Shown here: positions 25,257 through 32,256 of the stretch, in pieces | Layout of the letters: each line of letters opens with the position of its first letter | Numbering within the stretch: the stretch's first letter is position 1 | Assembly (NCBI GenBank): GCA_902794825.1 | Contig: CADBIU010000043.1 | Coordinates: 1 to 43,451 of the forward strand | Direction of reading: 5' to 3' | DNA length: 43,451 bases | Source: an uncultured Lachnospiraceae bacterium | GTDB taxonomy: Bacteria > Bacillota > Clostridia > Lachnospirales > Lachnospiraceae | Program-made: the position numbers and the translations under genes | The notes under the pieces: generated by a model | What the model was told of the DNA's origin: nothing | Database searches by the model: none | The model's input: the letters and a program-made list of their open reading frames with translations, nothing else

Positions 25257-26624
25257 TCACATCGAAATCAGCCCAAACGCATTCGCAATCGAACTAAGCA
25301 GAATGATCAGCACGAATACAGGTGCTATATACCTGATCACGACACTGAAGACCTTCTTGCGGCGGAAGGGATGTCCGTCCACTTCTACTTCCTGTTCGAT
25401 GCGCTTAAGGCCGATGCATTTTGAAACGAGCAGGCAGATCGCAAGGGCCGCGATGGGCATCATCACGGAGTTGGTCAGGAAATCGAAGAAGTCCAGGAAG
25501 GGCATTCCGATGATAGTGATAAAGGAAAGCGGTCCGTAGCCGAGGCAGGAGAGCGTTCCGAGAGCGATCATGATCACAGCCATGAATGTGGTGCACTTTG
25601 TGCGGCTCCACTTAAACTCGTCGCAGATGGTGGAGACAGCTGCTTCAGTCAGCGCGATGGAACTCGTGAGTGCCGCGAACAGCACCAGCGTGAAGAACAG
25701 GACGCCTATGATGCGGCCGATCCCCATGCTCGCGAAGATCTTGGGCATTGTGATGAACATGAGAGAGGGACCTGCGCCCAGCTGCTCAGGATCACCGCCC
25801 GAAAATGCGAATACAGCGGGGATGATCATCATGCCGGCCAAAATAGCGACGCCCGTGTCAAAGATCTCGACCTGAACGGTGGAGTCCTCGATGCTGACTT
25901 CCTTCTTCATATAGGATCCGAAGGTGATCAGGATACCCATGGCGATGGACAGCGAGTAGAACATCTGGCCCATTGCTGATACAACAGTCATCCAGGAGAA
26001 GTTCTCAAAGTGGGGGATCAGCATGTAGGAGACGCCCGCCATCGCGCCGGGACGGGTGATCGAGTAGGCGCTTATGACAAGTGCCAGTACCAGAAGGATC
26101 GGCATCATGAACTTGGAAACACGCTCAATTCCGTTTTCCACGCCCATATAGATGATCACAAGGTTGAGGGCTACGAAGACGCAGAACCAGAGTTCAGCGG
26201 AAGCGCCGTTTGTGATGAAATCCGTAAAGAAGGTGTCTGTAGCAATTTCATTCATATCAGTGGTAAGGAATGCAAAAAGATATTTGCATACCCAGCCGCC
26301 GATGACGGAATAGTAAGGGCAGATCAGGACCGGAACGATCGCGTTGATCCAGCCGCCTGCTTTTGCCCAGGGTGAATCACTGAAAAACTTGAACGCGCCC
26401 ACAGGACTTTTCTGCGAAGAGCGTCCGATCGCCGTCTCGGCGATGATCATCGTGTAGCCAAATGTGAGGGCAAGGATGATGTAAACAAGTAGAAAAGCGC
26501 CGCCGCCATATTTAGCAGCCAGATAAGGAAATCTCCAGATATTGCCCAGACCGACGGACGCGCCGGCAGCGGAAAGAACAAATCCAAGCTTACCTGTAAA
26601 TGAACCACGATTATTCTGTTCCAA
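25257..26624 (-). CDS. Sodium-dependent transporter, neurotransmitter:sodium symporter (SNF) family
   Basis: NSS proteins carry amino acids or amines inward with sodium. The 455-residue product begins with the diagnostic first helix region LGFVLSAAGASVGLGNIWRFPYLAAKYGGGAF, where the unwound part of helix 1 binds substrate and sodium, and has about eleven hydrophobic segments, typical of bacterial members. The start is TTG 26624: AAGGAGG lies about 9 nt upstream and the protein starts where the family does. The TTG lies in one arm of a 14-bp inverted repeat whose loop carries the ribosome binding site. A 24-residue membrane peptide is encoded 71 nt upstream. The substrate is unknown; amino acids such as tyrosine, methionine or alanine are family precedents. 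Confidence 0.92.
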   Translation of the reverse strand: MEQNNRGSFTGKLGFVLSAAGASVGLGNIWRFPYLAAKYGGGAFLLVYIILALTFGYTMIIAETAIGRSSQKSPVGAFKFFSDSPWAKAGGWINAIVPVLICPYYSVIGGWVCKYLFAFLTTDMNEIATDTFFTDFITNGASAELWFCVFVALNLVIIYMGVENGIERVSKFMMPILLVLALVISAYSITRPGAMAGVSYMLIPHFENFSWMTVVSAMGQMFYSLSIAMGILITFGSYMKKEVSIEDSTVQVEIFDTGVAILAGMMIIPAVFAFSGGDPEQLGAGPSLMFITMPKIFASMGIGRIIGVLFFTLVLFAALTSSIALTEAAVSTICDEFKWSRTKCTTFMAVIMIALGTLSCLGYGPLSFITIIGMPFLDFFDFLTNSVMMPIAALAICLLVSKCIGLKRIEQEVEVDGHPFRRKKVFSVVIRYIAPVFVLIILLSSIANAFGLISM

Positions 26625-26680
26625 AACTGTTAGCCTCCTTAAAATACAGTCAGTCTCTCAATCATATAACAGTTTTGGAA
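26619..26680 (-). promoter_or_regulatory. 14-bp inverted repeat enclosing the symporter ribosome binding site
   Basis: TTCCAAAACTGTTA (26619-26632) and TAACAGTTTTGGAA (26667-26680) are perfect inverted copies 34 nt apart. In the minus-strand transcript the AAGGAGG site lies in the loop and the TTG start codon inside the 3' arm. This could be a translation-controlling hairpin or a DNA operator. Confidence 0.8.
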
Positions 26681-26695
26681 TAAAATCCATATTTT

Positions 26696-26770
26696 TCAGA
26701 TATTCCACAGCATGAAGCCGACAACAGATGCATCAAGAATGAAAAATAAAAACAAAAACAGATCGCGCAT
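26696..26770 (-). CDS. Small membrane peptide, 24 residues
   Basis: An ATG at 26770 preceded by AAGGAGG with a 5-nt spacer opens a 24-codon frame starting MRDLFLFLFFILD and ending VGFMLWNI, a single hydrophobic span with a charged N-terminus. It lies 45 nt after the response regulator and 71 nt before the symporter, all on the minus strand. Two precedents exist: small subunits of NSS transporters (MetS with MetP) and KdpF-type peptides of potassium systems. I see no sequence match strong enough to choose. The strong ribosome binding site is the main evidence that it is translated. Confidence 0.6.
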   Translation of the reverse strand: MRDLFLFLFFILDASVVGFMLWNI

Positions 26771-26815
26771 AGAGACCTCCTTACAAGGCAGTGATGCAAT
26801 GGGCGGCAGAACCGC

Positions 26816-27508
26816 TCAAAGCCTGTTCATTCTGTATCCGACGCCGATTCTTGTCTGTATGTACTGAGGATGTGTGGTGTCTTTTTCTATTTTTTTCCTC
26901 AGGGACGCCATGAAAACTCTGAGGGAAGCGAGATCGCTGTCAAAAGTATTGCCCCAGATGGCATCGGTGAGGTAGGTGTGAGTGAGTGTCTTGCCGATAT
27001 TTTTACAGAACAGGCATAAGAGTTTGTACTCAATAGGGGTGAGGGCCAGCTCTTCCCCGTTCATGTAGGCGGTACCCGCGGCAAAATCTACTTTCAGGTC
27101 TCCGTTTTCGAAGATATGGGAGTTCATGTTTCCCTGGGAGGCGGCAAGGCGCCTCTGGGTGACACGCAGTCTCGCCAGAAGTTCATCCACGGAGAAAGGT
27201 TTGGTCAGGTAGTCGTCCGCGCCGGCGTCCAGGGCCTCAATTTTGTCAGTGTCCTCACTCCGCGCGCTGATTACAATGATCGGAACCGCGGACCAGGTGC
27301 GGATCTTGCGGATCAGGTCCACGCCGTCCATGTCCGGCAGTCCCAGGTCCAGGAAGATGACGTCCGGATTGTGGGATGTGATCTGCAGGAGTGCGTCGGA
27401 AGCTGAAGCTGCGGTGAGATATTTGTAGTTGTGGATGCCGAGTGTTGTGGTCATCAGGTTCAGGATCAGCTTATCGTCCTCCACAACGAGGACCACGAAT
27501 TTATTCAT
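26816..27508 (-). CDS. Response regulator, OmpR/KdpE-like
   Basis: The receiver domain (1-120) has the acidic pocket Glu10-Asp11-Asp12, phosphorylation site Asp54 (IFLDLGLPDMDG), Ser81 and Lys103 (TKPFS). A winged-helix OmpR-type output domain follows, with LTPIEYKLLCLFCKN, the recognition-helix region SLRVFMASLRKKIEKD and the terminal wing TRIGVGYRM. Its similarity and the partner kinase's DUF4118 domain point to the KdpE group, which responds to low potassium or osmotic stress. AAGGAGG precedes the ATG. The gene starts 15 nt after the kinase stop, so the two are co-translated. A KdpE-type direct repeat stands upstream of trkH at the head of the operon. Confidence 0.92.
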   Translation of the reverse strand: MNKFVVLVVEDDKLILNLMTTTLGIHNYKYLTAASASDALLQITSHNPDVIFLDLGLPDMDGVDLIRKIRTWSAVPIIVISARSEDTDKIEALDAGADDYLTKPFSVDELLARLRVTQRRLAASQGNMNSHIFENGDLKVDFAAGTAYMNGEELALTPIEYKLLCLFCKNIGKTLTHTYLTDAIWGNTFDSDLASLRVFMASLRKKIEKDTTHPQYIQTRIGVGYRMNRL

Positions 27509-27519
27509 GCAGTGTCACC

Positions 27520-27547
27520 TCCTTCATGGGCAGTCCTTCATGGGCAG
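27520..27547 (-). repeat. 14-bp perfect tandem duplication at the kinase 3' end
   Basis: TCCTTCATGGGCAG occurs twice in direct succession (27520-27533, 27534-27547). The copies span the kinase stop codon, and the inner one provides part of the AAGGAGG site of the response regulator. Confidence 0.85.
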
Positions 27548-29143
27548 GGTAAAGGAAAATACACATCCGTGGGGGATGTTGTCGTCCAGCACGATCTCGC
27601 ATCCGTGCGCACGGATGATGGACCGGCACAGAGCGAGTCCAAGGCCCAGACTCCGCTTGGAATCCGTCACTTTTTTGCTCCCGCTGTAAAACATTGTGAA
27701 TACGCTGTCTTTCTCTGAATCCGGAATGCCCGGGCCGTCATCGGCCACGATAACTTTGGCGCAGTCGCCCATGTTCACGCTGCTGATCCGGATCGTGGAG
27801 CCGGGAGGAGTGTACTGGATCGCGTTGTTTATAAGGTTTATGAGAACCTGAACGATCAGGCGTCCGTCAACGTCTATCAGGATCGTCTCTTCGGAGGGCT
27901 CCGCGATGATCGTGTACTGGGAGGCCCTTCTGTCTATATGCAGCAGCGCTTCCGAGATGATGTCGTCGAGGAGCTCGAGCTTGCGGTGAAGCTTCATGGA
28001 GCCGTCTTCGATGCGGCTGACGGCCAGAAGGTTTTCCACCAGACTGATCAGCCAGACAGAATCGTCGTAAATATCTGCGTAGAGCTGCCGCCTCGTCTCT
28101 TCCCCGAAGCTTTCGCCTGAACTCAGGAGGTTGCTGGCATTACCTGAGATGGAAGTCAGCGGCGTGCGCAGATCGTGGGAGATGGAACGGAGAAGATCAG
28201 CCCTTAATCGCTCATTTCTGCGTCGAAGCTCCGTCTCTTCCTTTTCTCTCTGGATCCGCTCCTTTTCGAGGGCCATGGAGCACTCGCCGAGGATGGATAC
28301 GATCAGGGAATAGTCAAACTGTCCGGGCTGCCCGGTCTGATCCATGGGATCTGCCTGCTCGTTCATCGGATCATAACCGACCACGGCGTATACGCGGTCA
28401 TTGCTGCTTATCGGAAGAAAGCGCAGGGGGCTTGACGGAAACATTGCGGTACCGTTTCCTGCCCGTTCATTTTTCATAAAGACCCATTTGACAGCAGCCA
28501 GGCTCTTGTTATCTGTAGGAATCTCCTTAGGAGCGGCCTCTCCGGGGGAGAAGAGAAGACAGTTCTCGGAGCCTTTGTTCCTGTCGTACAGGTATACCGG
28601 ATTGTTTGTGAGCTTAGTGAGCTGCCCGCCGGTGGTACTGAGGATCTCATTGTAGTCGCTCAGCTTGTGGAGCTGGCTCGCCGTATCGGACAGAAGCTTT
28701 GTGCGCGCGTACATCAGGTCAGATTGTACGGCGCTCGCTTTAAGCCTTGCCGCGGTCGTACCTGCAATGAGGGAGACGATCAGCATTACGACAAATGTGA
28801 CCGGATACTCCGCGTCATAGGCGTGCAGCGTGAACAGCGGCTCGGTGAAGAAGAAGTTGAACACGATCATCGCCTCGAAGGAAACAATGAAATTGGTGAT
28901 GTAGCTCGTGGCCACTACCGCGGAGAGCAGGACGCCCAATATATATACGGAGATGATCGTCGCGTCCGAGAAACCGAACCATCGAAACAGCATGCCGATG
29001 AGCGTACAGACTACAAGCACAGCATTACAGATCAAAAAATCGAGAGCCAGGTTTCTGCTGCTTCTGGCGTTCCGGGGGATGATCGACGCGATTTTGCGGC
29101 GAAGATCGCTTAAGTTCGTGTCCGAATTTTTCAGTTCAAACAT
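27524..29143 (-). CDS. Sensor histidine kinase with DUF4118 membrane domain (short KdpD-like)
   Basis: The 539-residue protein begins with four closely packed membrane helices (about 33-135, the DUF4118/KdpD transmembrane module), then a GAF-like cytoplasmic region (about 155-290), a coiled linker, HisKA with ISHDLRTP (phosphorylated His323) and an ATPase domain with N-box NLINNAIQYTPPG (436-448), VADDGPG (466-472) and SLGLGL (498-503). The N-terminal KdpD/universal-stress domains of full KdpD (about 370 residues) are absent. The ATG overlaps the ktrA-like gene by 13 nt, showing tight coupling to potassium uptake. A 14-bp duplication spans its stop codon. Confidence 0.92.
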   Translation of the reverse strand: MFELKNSDTNLSDLRRKIASIIPRNARSSRNLALDFLICNAVLVVCTLIGMLFRWFGFSDATIISVYILGVLLSAVVATSYITNFIVSFEAMIVFNFFFTEPLFTLHAYDAEYPVTFVVMLIVSLIAGTTAARLKASAVQSDLMYARTKLLSDTASQLHKLSDYNEILSTTGGQLTKLTNNPVYLYDRNKGSENCLLFSPGEAAPKEIPTDNKSLAAVKWVFMKNERAGNGTAMFPSSPLRFLPISSNDRVYAVVGYDPMNEQADPMDQTGQPGQFDYSLIVSILGECSMALEKERIQREKEETELRRRNERLRADLLRSISHDLRTPLTSISGNASNLLSSGESFGEETRRQLYADIYDDSVWLISLVENLLAVSRIEDGSMKLHRKLELLDDIISEALLHIDRRASQYTIIAEPSEETILIDVDGRLIVQVLINLINNAIQYTPPGSTIRISSVNMGDCAKVIVADDGPGIPDSEKDSVFTMFYSGSKKVTDSKRSLGLGLALCRSIIRAHGCEIVLDDNIPHGCVFSFTLPMKDCP

Positions 29144-29775
29144 TTATCGATGTCCTTATTTTTTCCTATGACCAGGAGAGTCTGGTTGCTTCGAAGAGGA
29201 GCATCGGGGTTGATGTCGGTGATCAAAAGTTCGCCCTGTTTGATCGCGAAGACATTGATCTTATGTTTGCGCCGCAGATCCAGGGAAACCAGGCTCTTTC
29301 CTATCCAGTTGTCGGGGATCGAGATCTCATAGACCGCATATTCCTCGCTGAGAGGAGTGTAGTCTAAAATATGGTTTGAACTATATCGTATTGCGGTCCA
29401 TTCGGCAAGTTGTCTTTCGGGATAGATCACCTCATCGGCGCCGTTTCTTGCAAGGAACCGCGCATGGACATCTCTTGCGGCTCTTGCCACTACATGCTGC
29501 GCGCCCAGGTCCTTTAAAAGCGCCGTGGTCTCCAGAGAGCTCTGGAAGTCGTCGCCGATCGCGACAATACAGACATCATAATTGCGTACGCCCAGAGTTT
29601 TCATAAAATCCGAGCGCGTGCTGTTGCCGATGAGGCCGTCCGTTACAAAGGGAAGGACGGCATCAACCCGGTCCTCGCGGACATCAATGGCCATGACCTG
29701 ATGTCCCAGCTCGCTGAGTTTTCTGGCGCAATGCCTTCCGAATCTTCCAAGTCCTATAAGTAAAACTGTTTTCAT
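29131..29775 (-). CDS. Potassium uptake regulatory subunit, TrkA/KtrA family
   Basis: KtrA/TrkA proteins form cytoplasmic octameric rings that bind nucleotides and gate the KtrB/TrkH pore. The 214-residue product has an RCK-N Rossmann domain starting MKTVLLIGLGRFGRHCARKL (GLGRFG at 8-13), with Asp31 (AIDVRED), the conserved GNSTRSDFMKTLGVRNYDVCIVAIGDD, and then an RCK-C domain (about 140-214). The start at 29775 is chosen because GGAGG lies 8 nt before it; an ATG five codons earlier overlaps that site. It ends in a 13-nt overlap with the sensor kinase gene. Confidence 0.93.
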   Translation of the reverse strand: MKTVLLIGLGRFGRHCARKLSELGHQVMAIDVREDRVDAVLPFVTDGLIGNSTRSDFMKTLGVRNYDVCIVAIGDDFQSSLETTALLKDLGAQHVVARAARDVHARFLARNGADEVIYPERQLAEWTAIRYSSNHILDYTPLSEEYAVYEISIPDNWIGKSLVSLDLRRKHKINVFAIKQGELLITDINPDAPLRSNQTLLVIGKNKDIDKCLN

Positions 29776-29801
29776 CGATAATACCTCCACAATATAGCTT
29801 T

Positions 29802-29847
29802 CCGCGAATCAGCAGAACTGATTGCGCGGGGCCGCAGAAATGCGGTC
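29802..29847 (-). promoter_or_regulatory. Two hairpins between trkH and ktrA
   Basis: Read on the minus strand, GACCGCA-TTTC-TGCGGCC follows the trkH stop directly, and a second stem pairs CCGCGCAATCAG with CTGATTCGCGG (29829-29802). Neither has a T-tract, so they are more likely mRNA-stability or partial-termination structures than full terminators. Confidence 0.5.
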
Positions 29848-31179
29848 TCAGCCTACAGTGATGTTCTCAAGAGGCAGGCGCTGGTTGCGCATCCTGCGGG
29901 AAGGAACGGCTGCGTAGATCAGGGTCAATCCTCCGACTCTGCCAAAATACATCAAAAAGATCAGGATTCCCCGAGATACAGGACCCAACTGCGGGGTGAT
30001 CCCGAGGGTCAGCCCTACTGTTCCGATCGCGGAAGCCGCCTCGAACATGCAAGTGAGCAGCGGAAGGGATTCCACAAGGCTGATGATCATGGAACTGACA
30101 GTGAACAGGGTCAGGTAGAGAGCGAAGATGGTCGCCGCTATTTTGACCGTCTGGTCACTGATCCTTCGGGAAAACGCGGAAGCCTCGTCCCTGTGGCGGA
30201 AGGTCCCGTTCGCGTTGAGGATCAGGACCGCAATGGTCGTGGTCTTCATACCGCCGGCTGTGGAACCGGGGGATCCGCCGATCAGCATGAGCGCGATGCT
30301 TAAAAGTTTTCCGGAGTCAGAGAATTCGTTGAAGTCCGTGGTGTTAAAACCGGCGGTTCTGGTAGTCACGGACTGAAACAGAGAGGCCAGGATTCTTTCT
30401 TTAAGAGGATAGCCCTGGTATTCAATGATGAAAAATAATAAAGCGGGAACAAAGATCAGGATCGCCGTCGTGGTCAGGATCAGTTTGGTCTGCAGCCGAT
30501 ATTTGTGGAGATGGGTTTTGTTCTTTCCGATATCGCTCCAGGTCCTGAAACCGAGACCGCCCACTACAATGAGGGTCATGATCGTGAGGTTGACCGGAAT
30601 ACTTCCCGTGTATCCGGTGAGGGACGTAAACGGCTGATCCTTTCCCATCAGATCAAACCCTGCGTTGCAGAAAGCTGATACCGAGTGGAAAACGGAATAT
30701 AGAATACTCCTGGACAGTGAATATTTCCGGAAGAAAATGGGGAAGAGAGTGATAACTCCCAGAAATTCCACTGCCAGGGTACCCGACAAAATAAATAGTG
30801 TGTAGCGGACTATGCCGCCGATCTGATCAGCGGATACCGCATCTTTCATGATGCTTCGCTGAAACAGACTGATCTTGCGCCCCGCCAGCATAGTGACGAC
30901 GGTGGCGAGTGTGATCGTTCCCAGACCTCCGATTTGGATCAGGAGCAAAATACAGAGCTGGCCAAAAAGCGACCAGTAGCGGAATGTATCATGTACAACC
31001 AGGCCTGTGACGCAGACTGCGGACGTTGCGGTAAAAAGAGCGTCCCCAAATGAAGTCGCAACGCCTTCCGCAGAAGAGACGGGCAGCATCAGCAGTAATG
31101 TGCCCGTCAGGATAACGGCCAGAAAACTTCCTATTATGATCTGGAAAGAAGAGATCCTCAGCAGTTTAGTGATTCGCAT
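29848..31179 (-). CDS. Potassium uptake membrane subunit, TrkH/KtrB family
   Basis: The 443-residue protein has the four pore repeats of the Trk/Ktr superfamily, each ending in a selectivity-filter segment with its key glycine: TSAVCVTGLVVHD, VSAFCNAGFDLMG, SVTTRTAGFNTTD and ASAIGTVGLTLG. The length and a short N-terminus favour KtrB (sodium-dependent potassium uptake) over the longer TrkH. The characteristic GGSPGSTAGGMKTTT loop is present. It is the first gene of a minus-strand run trkH-ktrA-kinase-regulator; GAGGAGG precedes the ATG. A KdpE-like direct repeat stands about 90 nt upstream. Confidence 0.94.
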   Translation of the reverse strand: MRITKLLRISSFQIIIGSFLAVILTGTLLLMLPVSSAEGVATSFGDALFTATSAVCVTGLVVHDTFRYWSLFGQLCILLLIQIGGLGTITLATVVTMLAGRKISLFQRSIMKDAVSADQIGGIVRYTLFILSGTLAVEFLGVITLFPIFFRKYSLSRSILYSVFHSVSAFCNAGFDLMGKDQPFTSLTGYTGSIPVNLTIMTLIVVGGLGFRTWSDIGKNKTHLHKYRLQTKLILTTTAILIFVPALLFFIIEYQGYPLKERILASLFQSVTTRTAGFNTTDFNEFSDSGKLLSIALMLIGGSPGSTAGGMKTTTIAVLILNANGTFRHRDEASAFSRRISDQTVKIAATIFALYLTLFTVSSMIISLVESLPLLTCMFEAASAIGTVGLTLGITPQLGPVSRGILIFLMYFGRVGGLTLIYAAVPSRRMRNQRLPLENITVG

Positions 31180-31267
31180 AGATGCCTCCTCTGTGTAGAT
31201 CGGTCCTTTTATGTTTTCTTAGTTTACAGTCAATGGCATAAAACGGGGATAAGGGTATTAAGAAAGG

Positions 31268-31284
31268 TATAAAGATGATATAAA
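31268..31284 (-). promoter_or_regulatory. Candidate KdpE-type operator upstream of trkH
   Basis: On the minus strand TTTATA-N5-TTTATA (31284-31268) lies 88 nt before the trkH start. The known Escherichia coli KdpE operator is TTTATA-N5-TTTACA. The downstream AT-rich stretch lacks a clear -10. Confidence 0.55.
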
Positions 31285-31293
31285 GATTTGGAA

Positions 31294-31334
31294 GAAAGAA
31301 AAGACAGCCGGGTCTTTTCGTGAACCCGGCTGTC
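31294..31334 (-). terminator. Intrinsic terminator of the lipoprotein gene
   Basis: A perfect 11-bp stem, GACAGCCGGGT (31334-31324 on the minus strand) with ACCCGGCTGTC (31313-31303), is followed by TTTTCTTTC. It separates the lipoprotein gene from the trkH promoter region. Confidence 0.9.
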
Positions 31335-31359
31335 TCTCAATATGGACTTGTGTGATGGA

Positions 31360-32154
31360 TCATTCCATGTCTGCGGAGAACAGAATCGCTCCGAGCTTTT
31401 CGCCTTCTTCTTCGCTGACTCCCCAGATATTGTTCTGCTCGTCAATGAGACCGTAATGAACAACGACATCCTGAGGCTCGCCGTATTCGGGCTCTTCCAG
31501 ATTTTCGCGGATGATCTCAGCGATTTTGCTATAGATCAGGTTATTGGCGTCTTCTTCACTCAGCCCCGCGATATCATCCTGGGTGATCCTCTCTGCCAGT
31601 TTAGTCTGGGCGCCTGCATACAGCTTCAGAGGTTCAATGGTAACTGTTACATCGTATCCGCCGTCTTCCGTGGGCACCGCGTCGCCGACAGTATATTTTG
31701 ACTTTGCAAACGCTTCGCGCATGACTTCGGCGAAGTCAGCCTGAACATCTTCGCTAAGACCGGAGTCGCTTGCGATGGCTGCGACAGCGCTCTCGATCGT
31801 GCTGTCACGAAGATTGGCTTCTTCTCCCTCCGGAATGTCTGACAGATTTACAGAGTGGTCGTAATCGCCGGTGCACATGATGTCCAGGATCGCCTTGACA
31901 TAAGCCTTTGCATCCTCTGCTGTGGGAGCATCTGCTTTCGGCGCTTCCGCCGGCGCTTCCGCAGCGGCAGCTTCTTCCTTGGCAGCTTCTGCTTCCGCCG
32001 GAGCTTCTGCTTCCGCCTGCGCCTCCTGCACTGCAGCGGGTTCCGCTGCGTCTTTCTTGCCGCCTGAGCCGCTGCCGCCGCACCCTGTGAACACAGTGAC
32101 GGACAACATTGCGACCGCGACCAGAATCGCGGTCAGTCTGAGTTTGTTTTTCAT
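31360..32154 (-). CDS. Surface lipoprotein with an Ala/Glu-rich linker, DUF5105-like
   Basis: The N-terminus MKNKLRLTAILVAVAMLSVTVFTGCGG is a lipoprotein signal with lipobox FTGC and lipidated Cys25. Residues about 27-75 are a low-complexity linker of Ala, Glu and Pro. The rest is a globular domain (AEDAKAYVKAILDIMCTGDYDHS to the end) resembling DUF5105-type lipoproteins, for which no activity is known to me. The start at 32154 is fixed by GGGAGG about 7 nt upstream. It has its own good promoter (TTGACC-17-TATACT) and terminator, so it is a single-gene unit on the outer face of the cell membrane. Confidence 0.85.
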   Translation of the reverse strand: MKNKLRLTAILVAVAMLSVTVFTGCGGSGSGGKKDAAEPAAVQEAQAEAEAPAEAEAAKEEAAAAEAPAEAPKADAPTAEDAKAYVKAILDIMCTGDYDHSVNLSDIPEGEEANLRDSTIESAVAAIASDSGLSEDVQADFAEVMREAFAKSKYTVGDAVPTEDGGYDVTVTIEPLKLYAGAQTKLAERITQDDIAGLSEEDANNLIYSKIAEIIRENLEEPEYGEPQDVVVHYGLIDEQNNIWGVSEEEGEKLGAILFSADME

Positions 32155-32177
32155 AAAAGTTCCTCCCTTCGGACCGG

Positions 32178-32194
32178 ATGGCTCACAAAGCCAT
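32178..32194 (-). promoter_or_regulatory. Small hairpin in the lipoprotein leader
   Basis: ATGGCT (32178-32183) and AGCCAT (32189-32194) form a 6-bp stem with a 5-nt loop, about 20 nt before the ribosome binding site. Confidence 0.4.
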
Positions 32195-32222
32195 TTCCGT
32201 CTGAACAAATAACTACAATTAC

Positions 32223-32251
32223 AGTATATTGCAGTATATATCTGTGGTCAA
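32223..32251 (-). promoter_or_regulatory. Promoter of the lipoprotein gene
   Basis: On the minus strand TTGACC (32251-32246), a 17-nt spacer and TATACT (32228-32223) form a near-consensus sigma-A-type promoter about 70 nt before the start codon. It begins just past the end of the PPK2 gene. Confidence 0.75.
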
Positions 32252-32256
32252 AGACT

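Noticed and set aside
31180-31300. Cyclic-di-AMP (ydaO-type) riboswitch ahead of the potassium genes
   Set aside because: The space is too short and AT-rich and lacks the conserved ydaO blocks.
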